Assembly (NCBI GenBank): GCA_002696735.1
Contig: NZSL01000010.1
Coordinates: forward strand, 331,882 to 391,314
Length of the DNA stretch: 59,433 nt
Reading direction: 5' to 3'
DNA from: Methylophaga sp.
GTDB lineage: Bacteria; Pseudomonadota; Gammaproteobacteria; Nitrosococcales; Methylophagaceae
A model generated the notes under the pieces. It worked only from the letters and a program-made list of their open reading frames with translations, was not told where the DNA came from and ran no database searches. Shown here piece after piece: positions 18,153 to 25,671 of this stretch. The position numbers were made by a program, and so were the translations under genes. The number at the start of each line of letters is the position of its first letter. Within the stretch, counting starts at the first letter, position 1.

Positions 18153-18163
18153 CTCCTCTCAAT

Positions 18164-19345
18164 TTATTTTGTGGTGACCTTAGCCTGAATATAATCCGCA
18201 ATTTTATTAATCACTGTCCTTAAGGTTTCTTCTTCGGTCACAATGTAACCTCCAGTCACGTCATTGGTTGTGACATGATTCATTAATCGTTTAATCATAC
18301 TCATCGGCAGCCCTATGGCTTCTGCAATGGTTGCAAATGTTCGCCTACAGTCGTGTGGACTGAAATCTACCCCTGATGCTTCAATCACTTTTTTTATTGG
18401 CTTTATGGGTATCGACATAGGATTAGGTCCATTTATACTTGGAAAAACCCAATTATTGTCAGCGTTCTGTTTGTATAGATTTGTTAGGTAATCGGTTAAA
18501 AAATCTGGTATGGGAAGCGTGTGATCGGTTCTATTTTTAGTATCGGATAGTGTTATCAGTTTTCTTTTTAGGTCTACATTTGACCATTCAAGAGTCAAGG
18601 CTTCGCTACTCCTAAACCCCATATATAAAAGTATCAGCAAATAAACTTTGGCTTGCTGATTAATCAGAGCATCTACAGCCTCATGCCATGCCATAAGTTT
18701 GTCACTCGGAATCGTTCTATTTTTACGTTTATTTTTGTGCCAAAGCCTAGCTTTACTCAGAATGCTGGTAGGATTCTTTTCTATCATCCCTATAGCTACC
18801 GCATAATTTAAAGTTAATCTCATCACCCTCATAGTCGTATTTGCTGTTGTTTTACCTTTAAGTGTCAATTGTTTGTGACGCTTTAAAAGCATGTCCTCAT
18901 CAATTTTTGAAATAGACATATCGAGCCAATCGGAAAAGCCCAGCTTCAGTTTGTAACGATAGTTATTCACTGTATAAGGCTTAAGATCTCGCTCTAAAAG
19001 ATATTGCTCCATCACATCGTTCAGCGTTGTAGTGGCCAAAACTTTTTTCCGTTTCATAGCAACTGGGTCGACCCCTTGACGAATATCATCAAGTATCTTG
19101 ATTGCCTGCTCTCTAGCTTTAGCGATGGAGATCTCAGGCCATGTTCCAATCGTTACACGTTTAGGCTTATCAAAAAGCTTCTTCACCACCGCAAATGAGA
19201 TAGTCCCTGTAGATGTAATTCTCAACCTTAACTTCTGTTGCTTTGTATCGAAATATTCAACACGTCCAGATGAAGGTGGTGAGAGCTTACTCAATCTTTC
19301 CTGAGTAAAAAGAAAATGCTTATTCAAAAGTCTTATCCTGAGCAA
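18164..19345 (-). CDS. int: Tyrosine recombinase (integrase) of the element
   Basis: A 393-aa P4-like integrase that inserts the element at tRNA-Phe. The N-terminus (about 1-95) is an arm-binding domain of the DUF4102 type, a core-binding domain follows, and the catalytic part is intact. It shows Arg245 in GFRSSEAL, a likely Lys270, His331-x-x-Arg334 in SPHDCRRTFAT, His357 in LMNHVT and the nucleophile Tyr367 in TGGYIV. The gene ends inside the element and starts about 160 bp from attR, so it is read away from the attachment site. Function should be retained. Confidence 0.95.
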   Translation of the reverse strand: MLRIRLLNKHFLFTQERLSKLSPPSSGRVEYFDTKQQKLRLRITSTGTISFAVVKKLFDKPKRVTIGTWPEISIAKAREQAIKILDDIRQGVDPVAMKRKKVLATTTLNDVMEQYLLERDLKPYTVNNYRYKLKLGFSDWLDMSISKIDEDMLLKRHKQLTLKGKTTANTTMRVMRLTLNYAVAIGMIEKNPTSILSKARLWHKNKRKNRTIPSDKLMAWHEAVDALINQQAKVYLLILLYMGFRSSEALTLEWSNVDLKRKLITLSDTKNRTDHTLPIPDFLTDYLTNLYKQNADNNWVFPSINGPNPMSIPIKPIKKVIEASGVDFSPHDCRRTFATIAEAIGLPMSMIKRLMNHVTTNDVTGGYIVTEEETLRTVINKIADYIQAKVTTK

Positions 19346-19357
19346 TGAATTAAACCC

Positions 19358-19380
19358 AGGGCTACTCTGGGGCTACTTTT
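19358..19380. repeat. Candidate integrase arm sites, right end
   Basis: GGGCTAC occurs at 19359-19365 and 19370-19376 in direct orientation with an 11-bp period, followed by TTTT. This mirrors 1922-1944. The pair lies just upstream of the integrase start, so binding here could also control int transcription. Confidence 0.55.
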
Positions 19381-19508
19381 TTAGTTCATTCTAGGAGATC
19401 TTGAGATAATTTGATAGCATCATCAGCTAAAGAGAAAACCTTACAAACCTATACACAGAAACAGTTTTAAATCTAAAAACATTACTTTAAAAAATATTGG
19501 GCTTTGTA

Positions 19509-19554
19509 ATTGAAAATCCCTGTGTCCCTGGTTCGATTCCAGGTCGAGCCACCA
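19509..19554 (+). repeat. attR: right attachment site
   Basis: A perfect 46-bp copy of the tRNA-Phe 3' end (1829-1874). It lacks the 5' half of the tRNA, so it is a partial gene copy and not a functional tRNA. Confidence 0.93.
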
Positions 19555-19564
19555 TCGAATTCAA

Positions 19565-19596
19565 AGCCCGGTTTGCCTTGCAACCCGGGCTTTTTT
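19565..19596 (+). terminator. Original tRNA-Phe terminator, now beyond attR
   Basis: A GC-rich hairpin (AGCCCGG with CCGGGCT, loop region TTTGCCTTGCAAC) is followed by six T residues. It starts 11 nt after the attR CCA. Before insertion it would have followed the intact tRNA-Phe directly. Confidence 0.75.
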
Positions 19597-19634
19597 ATTG
19601 CCCGTTATTCTGACATCTATATCTTCTTTGATGA

Positions 19635-20016
19635 TTAACCACAGAGACACAGAGGGCACGGAGTTTTAATAGAAATTTATCCGCAGATTACGCAGATGAT
19701 ATTTAAAGATGCTTTCATGGAAGTTGTTATGCAGCTCTTCTATGTTTGAACATGAATATTAACCAGGGACAAATAGAAACCACGAAGCTCTATATAAATT
19801 GTTGGCGCAGTATAAGTATTTTCTACAGCGCTAAATTAATCAAAATCGAGCTATGCTCTGTTGATAGGCCAAAATACCTATCAATTAAGTTTTCAAAGTT
19901 TAATCTGCGTTCATCTGCGAAATCTGCGGATGACATTTTTTCTCACTGATATTCAAGGCCCAACGGCTTTAGTCGTAAAAACTTAATCTCTGTGTCCTCT
20001 GTGCCTCCGTGGTTAA
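19635..20016. repeat. Inverted-repeat element A (gene-less, 382 bp)
   Basis: The ends are inverted copies beginning TTAACCAC, with CACAGAG-type repeats at the tips. Inside lies a second inverted pair based on CCGCAGATTACGCAGATG (left 19679-19697, right 19901-19931). The centre of about 200 bp has no gene. The layout matches the element between dhaL and dhaK, minus its gene, so it looks like a miniature, non-autonomous relative. It fills most of the 671 bp between attR and the porin. The rest holds the tRNA terminator and the porin leader. Confidence 0.75.
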
Positions 20017-20225
20017 TTTAATTTTGCCCTACATAATATAGATAGAAAACCTACGTTGTTGTAAAAAACACACACATTCGTATCAAAATGACCAAATTCA
20101 CATTTTTTTGTTGTAAAAGTGTTGCAAAGGTTTTGTAGATGTGGAAAATACACTCTTAACCGCGAAACATTCCGGTTACGAGAGAAACTTAAAGTAATCT
20201 GTTAACAACTAGAAGGTGAACAGAC

Positions 20226-21410
20226 ATGAAAAAAACTACACTTGCTACATTAGTCGGCGCAGCGGCATTCGCAGCAGCCGGCGCAGCTAACGCGACAATC
20301 GTTGTTGGCGGCGAAAACGGATATGAATTTAGCGTTGACGGTAACATCAACCAATTCTTCATCCAAACGGATCAAGATAATGCTAACGGTGCAGGCGGCC
20401 AAGACAACTCACAAGTTGCCAACGGTCTGTTACCAACATTCTTCGGTTTTAACGTTAAAGCTCCTGAAATTAATGGTTTGACAGTAGCTGCGCGCGTATC
20501 TATCTCTCCATCAACTAACAATGGCAGCTACCTGCAAAACGGTAACGCTATGGAGCAACGTGAAGCGTTTGCTACGGTTGACGGTGCCTTTGGTCAAATC
20601 TTGATGGGTAAAGCTTTAGGCCTGTACTCTGCAAACAACATCTTGTTGGATCAAACATTATACGGTGTTGGTGCGACAGGTTTCACTGCTAACGGCAGCC
20701 AAAACACTGGTGCTACTTCTCTAGGCGGTATCGGTTGGGGTTATGAGTACGCTTACTGGCGCTCACAAATCCGTTGGACTTCAGCTGACATGAATGGCTT
20801 CAAACTCGCATTAGCTGTTGTTGATAACGACACAACCTTCATGCCTTCCCAAGTATCAGAAAAAGCTCCGCGTTATGAAGCTTCTTTGAGCTACGCAACA
20901 GCATTTGATGGTGGTTCTACCAAAATTTGGTTGGACGGCATGACTTCTGAAGTTGAACTTGGTGCGGCTGGTGATGAGCGTTCTGATGCTTGGACTTTGG
21001 GTGGTCAGTTAATATTGGGTGGCTTCGAAGCTGTTGCTGCTTACTATGACAGTAAAGGTCAAGGTGTTGCAGGCTTAGGTGGCCTCGGTGCTTATGATGC
21101 TGATGGTAGTGCTCGTGAAGGCGATGGTTACTACGCACAAGCTGGTTACCGTTTCGGTGGTCAAACATTAGTAGCAGCATCTTACGGTGAATCAACACTT
21201 GACGAAGATGATTCTATTGGTCCATTTGCTGCTGGCGGAGTCTATGATGATTTCGACAAAAATAGTCGTGTGACAATTGGTGTTTATCATGACGTAACTG
21301 CTAACCTGAAACTGGTTGCTGAATATTCAAGTCTTGAAACTGAATATCACTCTGCTGCAGATGATGATGAAGTTGATGTCTTTGCTATCGGTGGTTTCGT
21401 CAGCTGGTAA
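20226..21410 (+). CDS. Outer-membrane porin
   Basis: A 394-aa protein with a clear signal peptide (residues 1-23, cleaved after AANA). The mature part is rich in Gly, Ala, Asp, Ser and aromatic residues with alternating hydrophobicity, as in trimeric Gram-negative porins. The C-terminus ends in Trp (GGFVSW), the usual beta-barrel end signal. It would allow small solutes to cross the outer membrane. A GAAGGTGAAC ribosome site precedes the ATG. Strong terminators follow, so it is a single-gene unit, probably highly expressed. Confidence 0.88.
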   Translation: MKKTTLATLVGAAAFAAAGAANATIVVGGENGYEFSVDGNINQFFIQTDQDNANGAGGQDNSQVANGLLPTFFGFNVKAPEINGLTVAARVSISPSTNNGSYLQNGNAMEQREAFATVDGAFGQILMGKALGLYSANNILLDQTLYGVGATGFTANGSQNTGATSLGGIGWGYEYAYWRSQIRWTSADMNGFKLALAVVDNDTTFMPSQVSEKAPRYEASLSYATAFDGGSTKIWLDGMTSEVELGAAGDERSDAWTLGGQLILGGFEAVAAYYDSKGQGVAGLGGLGAYDADGSAREGDGYYAQAGYRFGGQTLVAASYGESTLDEDDSIGPFAAGGVYDDFDKNSRVTIGVYHDVTANLKLVAEYSSLETEYHSAADDDEVDVFAIGGFVSW

Positions 21411-21421
21411 GAAGTTATTTT

Positions 21422-21486
21422 CTAAACCCTCGGGTTTAGTTTAAAACTGATAAAAAGCCTCAACCTTCGGGTTGGGGCTTTTTTTT
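21422..21486 (+). terminator. Double terminator after the porin
   Basis: A first hairpin, CTAAACCC-TC-GGGTTTAG (21422-21439), is followed by a second with stem 21457-21465 and 21470-21478, a TTCG loop and eight T residues. Confidence 0.85.
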
Positions 21487-21571
21487 GCTTTCACTTTCTG
21501 CAGTGTGTAAAAAAACCTTGGTATTTACGCTAAAGTATCAGATGTTATTATCCGTAAACGCTGAGGTAAGT

Positions 21572-22204
21572 ATGTCAAACAATATGTCGCTATTGCCCTT
21601 TATCCATGCCATCAAAGAATCAATAAATGCTCATGCTGACGAAATTGCGCAGCTGGATCAGGCGATTGGCGATGGCGACCATCTGATTAACCTGCAACGT
21701 GGAATTGAGGCATTGCTGAAAAACATTGAAGATTTGGAGCAGCTTGAGTTTCCCGCCGCGTTGAGCAAAATCGGTATGACTTTGATGTCGACCATGGGCG
21801 GTGCATCAGGATCTTTATTTGGCTCCATGTTTGTCACCATGGGCAAAACAGCGAAAGATAAAACATTAGATTTAACGGGTATGACCGAAATATTTACCGC
21901 CGGGGTTGAATCTATCAAAGCCCGAGGGAAAGCCGACATTGGTGAAAAAACCATGCTTGATAGCTTAATTCCGGCATCAACCAGCCTGCAACAAAGCGTT
22001 AGCAATGAAGTTGAATTGTCCATCGCTCTGGATGATATGAAAAAAGCCGCGACTGAGGGAATGGAATCGACTAAGGATATGCTTGCAACCAAAGGCCGTG
22101 CATCCTTTCTGGGTGAACGCGCCCGGGGACATATCGATGCCGGTGCCCGCACCAGCCAGCTGATGTTGTGTGCTATTGCTGATGTGATTATTGAAAATCA
22201 TTAA
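21572..22204 (+). CDS. dhaL: Dihydroxyacetone kinase, ADP-binding subunit DhaL
   Basis: A 210-aa subunit that holds the nucleotide and phosphorylates dihydroxyacetone bound to DhaK. The family's metal-binding aspartates are visible as Asp29, Asp34 and Asp36 in LDQAIGDGDH. The nucleotide loop GGASGSLFGSMF follows. I chose the ATG at 21572, which has GAGGT 4 nt upstream, over an in-frame extension to 21485 that runs into the porin terminator. Unusually, dhaK is not beside it on the same strand but convergent and about 500 bp away. The stop codon coincides with the first bases of inverted-repeat element B. Confidence 0.92.
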   Translation: MSNNMSLLPFIHAIKESINAHADEIAQLDQAIGDGDHLINLQRGIEALLKNIEDLEQLEFPAALSKIGMTLMSTMGGASGSLFGSMFVTMGKTAKDKTLDLTGMTEIFTAGVESIKARGKADIGEKTMLDSLIPASTSLQQSVSNEVELSIALDDMKKAATEGMESTKDMLATKGRASFLGERARGHIDAGARTSQLMLCAIADVIIENH

Positions 22205-22681
22205 CCACAGAGACACAAAGTTTTAGTAGAGATTTATCCGCAGATTACGCAGATGGACGCAGATTAAGAACTAATCTTTTGTGTTGCAAAATAGTTGCCC
22301 CAAAATTGAGTAATAGTGCTTTTTGCAATTGCGAGGCTTTTAGGTAATTAATCATTTGGGCTTCTTCTAACCCTGACAGTTTTTGAAGTGCTTTAAGCTC
22401 AAGAATCAATGACTTGAAACAAACAAAATCAGCTTTATAAAAAGTGTTAAGTTGTTGCCCTCGATAGTAAATCGGTAGCGACATTTCTCTTACATAGTCT
22501 ATGCATCTGTCTTTAAATTCAATCTCCAGTGCTTCCTGATAAACAGACCCTAAGAACCCCGGACCTAATGCAGAGTGAACTCTCATTGCCGCACCGATAA
22601 TTTCGTATGTTTGCATATCCTTTTGCATAATCTGCGTCCATCTGCATAATCTGCGGATCACTAATAAAAGCTCAAACCACA
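22201..22681. mobile_element. Inverted-repeat element B carrying a GxxExxY gene
   Basis: The left end (22201-22267) starts TTAACCACAGAGACAC and contains CCGCAGATTACGCAGATG plus a third CGCAGATTA unit. The right end (22625-22658) holds the inverted copy, after which the outer tip has diverged. The enclosed gene uses the left repeat for its stop codon and the right repeat for part of its start codon. The element sits exactly between convergent dhaL and dhaK, with TTAA at the dhaL stop. No transposase is present. Confidence 0.7.
22245..22628 (-). CDS. GxxExxY-family PD-(D/E)XK protein
   Basis: A 127-aa protein of the PDDEXK_3 (GxxExxY) family. The nuclease-fold residues are in place: Asp67 in KADFV and Glu77-Leu-Lys79 in LELKA. 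The name-giving motif is altered: GFLGSVY has Gly27 where the family has Glu, so this copy may be degenerate. The C-terminal tail NLRPSA and the stop are encoded by the CGCAGAT repeat itself. The frame is open to 22688, but that part is repeat read-through, so I used the ATG at 22628. The biological role of the family is not established. It is on the same strand as dhaK and lies downstream of it. Confidence 0.8.
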   Translation of the reverse strand: MQKDMQTYEIIGAAMRVHSALGPGFLGSVYQEALEIEFKDRCIDYVREMSLPIYYRGQQLNTFYKADFVCFKSLILELKALQKLSGLEEAQMINYLKASQLQKALLLNFGATILQHKRLVLNLRPSA

Positions 22682-22708
22682 GCGACATCCATGTCGATTA
22701 ATTAAAAA

Positions 22709-23698
22709 CTAACAGCCCCAACGAAGTGCTGCGGTATGCACGGGGGCATCCCATAAGGCAATCATTTCTTCATCCAGTAAGGTCAAGGTCACCGAGCAAC
22801 CGGCCATGTCAAGAGATGTTGTGTAGTTACCCACTAATGAGCGTTTGATTTCAACACCTTTTTCTTCCCAAAATTTAGCGGCCAGATCGAATACCAGATA
22901 TAGCTCCATCAATGGTGTCGCACCAAAGCCATTTACATGCAAAAGCACCTGTTGACCGGCTTTAGGATTTAATTCTTTATCAATAGCAGCAGTAACATGC
23001 TGAACCAGCTCTTCAGCGGAGCTCATGGTCATCGGTTCGCGCCCTCTTTCACCGTGGATACCCACGCCCATTTCAATTTCGTTTTCACTAAGTTCAAATG
23101 TTGGGCGGCCCGCGGCTGGAACGGTACAGCTGGTTAACGCAAAGCCCATTGATGCGGTGTTATTGGCTACACGATCGCCAAGTTTTTTACATTGGTTTAG
23201 ATCTTTTCCTTGCTCTGCCGCAGCACCGACCATTTTCTCGACAATCAATGTTCCGGCTACCCCGCGGCGGCCAGTACTATGTGCTTCAGGTAACGAAACA
23301 TCATCTTTTACCAATACTGTTTCGTGCTGACATTCCAGCATTTCCGCGGCAATTTCAAAGTTCATCACATCGCCAGCGTAATTTTTAACAATGAACAACA
23401 CGCCAGCACCATTTTCAACGGATTCTGCCGCGGCCAGCATTTGATCCGGTGTCGGAGAGGTAAAGATTTGTCCGGGACAGGCAGCATCAAGCATACCTTT
23501 GCCTACCAGTCCGGTATGCAGTGGCTCGTGACCTGAACCACCACCAGAGATAACAGCAACTTTTGGTTCTGTTGATATGGTTGCACGACGCACAAATGCA
23601 GGCTGCTGTTGCAGAGAAACAATATCCTGATGTGCTTTGGCGAAACCATTAAGGCTTTCATCAAGCAGATTATCAACGTGATTAATTATTTTTTTCAT
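22709..23698 (-). CDS. dhaK: Dihydroxyacetone kinase, substrate-binding subunit DhaK
   Basis: A 329-aa subunit that binds dihydroxyacetone covalently. Motifs are SGGGSGHEP with His57, NYAGDVMNF with Asp110, and GIHGERG with His215, the residue that forms the hemiaminal with substrate. Separate DhaK and DhaL subunits are typical of PTS-dependent kinases, in which DhaM recharges the nucleotide on DhaL. No full DhaM is in the window, but EIIA-Man, HPr and EI genes lie at 45144-47565. A strong GGGAG site precedes the start. The gene is 18 bp downstream of a HAD phosphatase gene. Confidence 0.95.
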   Translation of the reverse strand: MKKIINHVDNLLDESLNGFAKAHQDIVSLQQQPAFVRRATISTEPKVAVISGGGSGHEPLHTGLVGKGMLDAACPGQIFTSPTPDQMLAAAESVENGAGVLFIVKNYAGDVMNFEIAAEMLECQHETVLVKDDVSLPEAHSTGRRGVAGTLIVEKMVGAAAEQGKDLNQCKKLGDRVANNTASMGFALTSCTVPAAGRPTFELSENEIEMGVGIHGERGREPMTMSSAEELVQHVTAAIDKELNPKAGQQVLLHVNGFGATPLMELYLVFDLAAKFWEEKGVEIKRSLVGNYTTSLDMAGCSVTLTLLDEEMIALWDAPVHTAALRWGC

Positions 23699-23716
23699 TC
23701 TCTCACTCCCCTTTCT

Positions 23717-24550
23717 TTAAAGCTGTTTTAATAACGCTGTTATTTCCTGAATATCCTGGAAAACCCAATCCGGTTTGTAATCAATCTCCGCCAGATCAGC
23801 TTCAGATGACACGCCGGTTAACACCATAATGCTGCGCATACCGGCATTCACGGCCCCTAAAATATCTGTGTTCAACCTGTCACCGATGGCGATTGTATTA
23901 TGTTTATCAGTACCCAGAATCTCAAAAGCCTGTTGATACAAAATAGGTTCAGGCTTACCAATGACAATGGGCTCAATCCCCGTCACAGCGGTTAATGCTG
24001 CCAGCACACCACCATTTCCCATCACTTCACCCAATTCAGTGGGTAAGGTCGTATCGGCATTAGTCGCATAGAATTCTGCACCAGCCCGGAGATTTAAGGT
24101 TGCTGTGGCCAATTTGTTCCAGTTAAGTTGTCTATCCAGACCAGAAACCACAATATCCGCCCAGATATCATCTGTTTCTGCATCAGGATCAGCAGGATAA
24201 TAGGTTGAGGTCACGGTAAACCCCTGCTGTTGCAAAGGTTCGATAAGACCGGACTCACCAATGACAAATACTCTCCGTTTCGCTGCAGGCAATGTATCCA
24301 CCAGATAGCGGGCAGTCGCCATACTGGAGGTGAGAATCTCGTTGGCTGATACCTCAACCCCCATGTCCGCGAGTTTTTTTAGATATTGCTGTTGCGTCAA
24401 ACTGGCATTATTTGTCGCAAGTACAAATGGAATTTTTTTGGCGCGCAATGTAGAAAAAAACTCTGTTAATCCTGGCAACGGTTTACTACCCTGCCATAAG
24501 ACACCATCCATATCGATGATGAATGCACCCAGATCGTTGATTGTTTGCAT
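23717..24550 (-). CDS. HAD-superfamily phosphatase, NagD-like (class IIA)
   Basis: A 277-aa phosphatase. Motif I is IDMDGVL (nucleophile Asp in the first ten to twenty residues), motif II is LATNNAS, and motif III/IV is near GKPEP and IGDRLNTDILGA. The cap lies between motifs II and III, as in NagD and phosphoglycolate or 4-nitrophenyl phosphatases. It is the first gene of a likely two-gene operon with dhaK and is divergent from hps1, so a sugar- or triose-phosphate substrate is plausible. The actual substrate cannot be read from sequence. Confidence 0.85.
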   Translation of the reverse strand: MQTINDLGAFIIDMDGVLWQGSKPLPGLTEFFSTLRAKKIPFVLATNNASLTQQQYLKKLADMGVEVSANEILTSSMATARYLVDTLPAAKRRVFVIGESGLIEPLQQQGFTVTSTYYPADPDAETDDIWADIVVSGLDRQLNWNKLATATLNLRAGAEFYATNADTTLPTELGEVMGNGGVLAALTAVTGIEPIVIGKPEPILYQQAFEILGTDKHNTIAIGDRLNTDILGAVNAGMRSIMVLTGVSSEADLAEIDYKPDWVFQDIQEITALLKQL

Positions 24551-24665
24551 GATTACCTGCTTATCAAATAATGTTATTGAAATGAAACTTGAAAAAGCGT
24601 CGCACAGAACAAAATAGGCTGTCCAGTTATAAACGAACGCGAAAATCGTTAAAAACCCGGAAAAA

Positions 24666-24695
24666 TTGACATAAATGAACCTTGTGCTTTATAGT
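24666..24695 (+). promoter_or_regulatory. Sigma-70 promoter of hps1
   Basis: TTGACA (24666-24671) and TATAGT (24690-24695) are 18 bp apart, about 60 bp before the hps1 start. The hps2 promoter has nearly the same hexamers and the same spacing. Confidence 0.75.
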
Positions 24696-24755
24696 CTGCG
24701 AGCGTATTTTCAACGTAAAACTACAAATTAAATCAATTATTAGGAGCATGTCAGC

Positions 24756-25397
24756 ATGGCAAAAGCACTTATCCAAATGGCTCTGGATTCTCTGGACTTC
24801 GATCAAACTCTCGCATTGGCAGAACAAGTTGCACCTTATGTCGACATTCTTGAAGTCGGTACACCTTGCATTAAATACAATGGCTTGGAAATCGTCACTG
24901 CCCTGAAAACCAAATTCCCTAACAACCTGATTCTGGTTGACCTGAAAACAATGGATGCTGGTGAATATGAATCAACTCCATTCTACGAAGCAGGCGCAGA
25001 TATCTGTACTGTTCTTGGTGTATCTGATAAAGCAACTATGGGCGGCGTAATCAAAGCAGCCAATGCTAACAATGCAGAAGCCCAAATTGACTTGATCAGC
25101 GTTAAAGACAAAAAAGCTGTTGCAACTGAAGCCGCTAAAAACGGTGCGCAAATCATCGGTGTTCACACTGGTTTGGATGCGCAAGCAGCTGGTCAAACAC
25201 CATTTGCTGATCTGCAAGCAATCGCTTCATTGAATCTGGGTGTACGTATTTCTGTTGCTGGTGGTCTGAACAAAGACACCATCCAGAAAACAATCCAAGC
25301 TGGCGCAACTATCGTTGTCGTTGGTGCTGCTATCTACGGCGCACCTTCTCCAGCAGATTCTGCTAAAGAACTGCGCGCATTGGTTGATGCTGCGTAA
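24756..25397 (+). CDS. hps: 3-hexulose-6-phosphate synthase (copy 1)
   Basis: A 213-aa TIM-barrel enzyme of the OMP decarboxylase superfamily that condenses formaldehyde with ribulose 5-phosphate, the entry step of the RuMP cycle. The start MALDSLDF, VDILEVGTPCIKYNG, the catalytic DLKTMDAGEYE and the phosphate-binding end VAGGLNKDTI and VVVGAAIYGA are all present. It is nearly the same as the second copy at 27268. It has its own strong promoter and its own terminator, so it is a monocistronic unit. RBS TTAGGAGC lies before the ATG. Confidence 0.97.
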   Translation: MAKALIQMALDSLDFDQTLALAEQVAPYVDILEVGTPCIKYNGLEIVTALKTKFPNNLILVDLKTMDAGEYESTPFYEAGADICTVLGVSDKATMGGVIKAANANNAEAQIDLISVKDKKAVATEAAKNGAQIIGVHTGLDAQAAGQTPFADLQAIASLNLGVRISVAGGLNKDTIQKTIQAGATIVVVGAAIYGAPSPADSAKELRALVDAA

Positions 25398-25420
25398 GCA
25401 GAACAAACAGTAGCATAAAT

Positions 25421-25454
25421 AAAAACGAGTGGCCCTGTGCCACTCGTTTTTTTT
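25421..25454 (+). terminator. Terminator of hps1
   Basis: ACGAGTGGC (25425-25433) pairs with GCCACTCGT (25439-25447) around a CCTGT loop, with A residues before and a run of T residues after. Confidence 0.9.
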
Positions 25455-25508
25455 ACGCTTAGCTGACTCATCCGGATTTAATGTTGCAAGTTCTGCCGGT
25501 ATAACTTA

Positions 25509-25556
25509 TTGACCATGCAGATAAATTGGTCAAAAACAGCAGAGCGTGATTATAAT
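25509..25556 (+). promoter_or_regulatory. Promoter with a palindromic operator before the TGVERYIR-repeat gene
   Basis: A perfect -10 hexamer TATAAT lies at 25551-25556. Upstream is a perfect inverted repeat, TTGACCA (25509-25515) and TGGTCAA (25527-25533), separated by 11 bp. Its right arm overlaps the expected -35 region (TTGGTC at 25526-25531). This suggests regulator control. The mRNA leader would be about 110 nt. Confidence 0.5.
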
Positions 25557-25671
25557 CCGTAGTCTGCAATCCTGCTGGCTTGCCACACAGAATCTAAAAT
25601 AGTAATTTACCCGTTGCACCAACCTCATCATGTTGGGCAGATGGGGTTAAAAATGTAACAGGGGTATACTC

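Larger units (their letters stand above)
1829..19554. mobile_element. 17.7 kb integrative element in tRNA-Phe carrying a defence island
   Basis: The element is delimited by a perfect 46-bp direct repeat of the tRNA-Phe 3' end. It carries an intact tyrosine recombinase at its right edge, an excisionase-like helix-turn-helix gene, replication-type small genes, and a cargo of type I restriction-modification, McrBC and unknown genes. Many of its genes are more AT-rich than the flanking chromosome. No conjugation genes (relaxase, coupling protein, type IV secretion) are seen, so it is either mobilised by another element or a genomic island that moves only by integration and excision. The integrase sits at the end far from the intact tRNA gene, whereas in many tRNA-inserted islands it lies next to it. 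Confidence 0.93.

Noticed and set aside
19679-19931. CRISPR-like repeats at the CGCAGAT units
   Set aside because: The units are about 10 bp, adjacent and arranged in inverted pairs; there are no spacers and no cas genes.
21658-22152. 164-aa antisense frame
   Set aside because: Lies fully opposite dhaL, which has clear family motifs.
22201-22681. Insertion sequence with a DDE transposase
   Set aside because: The only gene has a PD-(D/E)XK-type fold signature and no DDE motif, so it was not called an IS.
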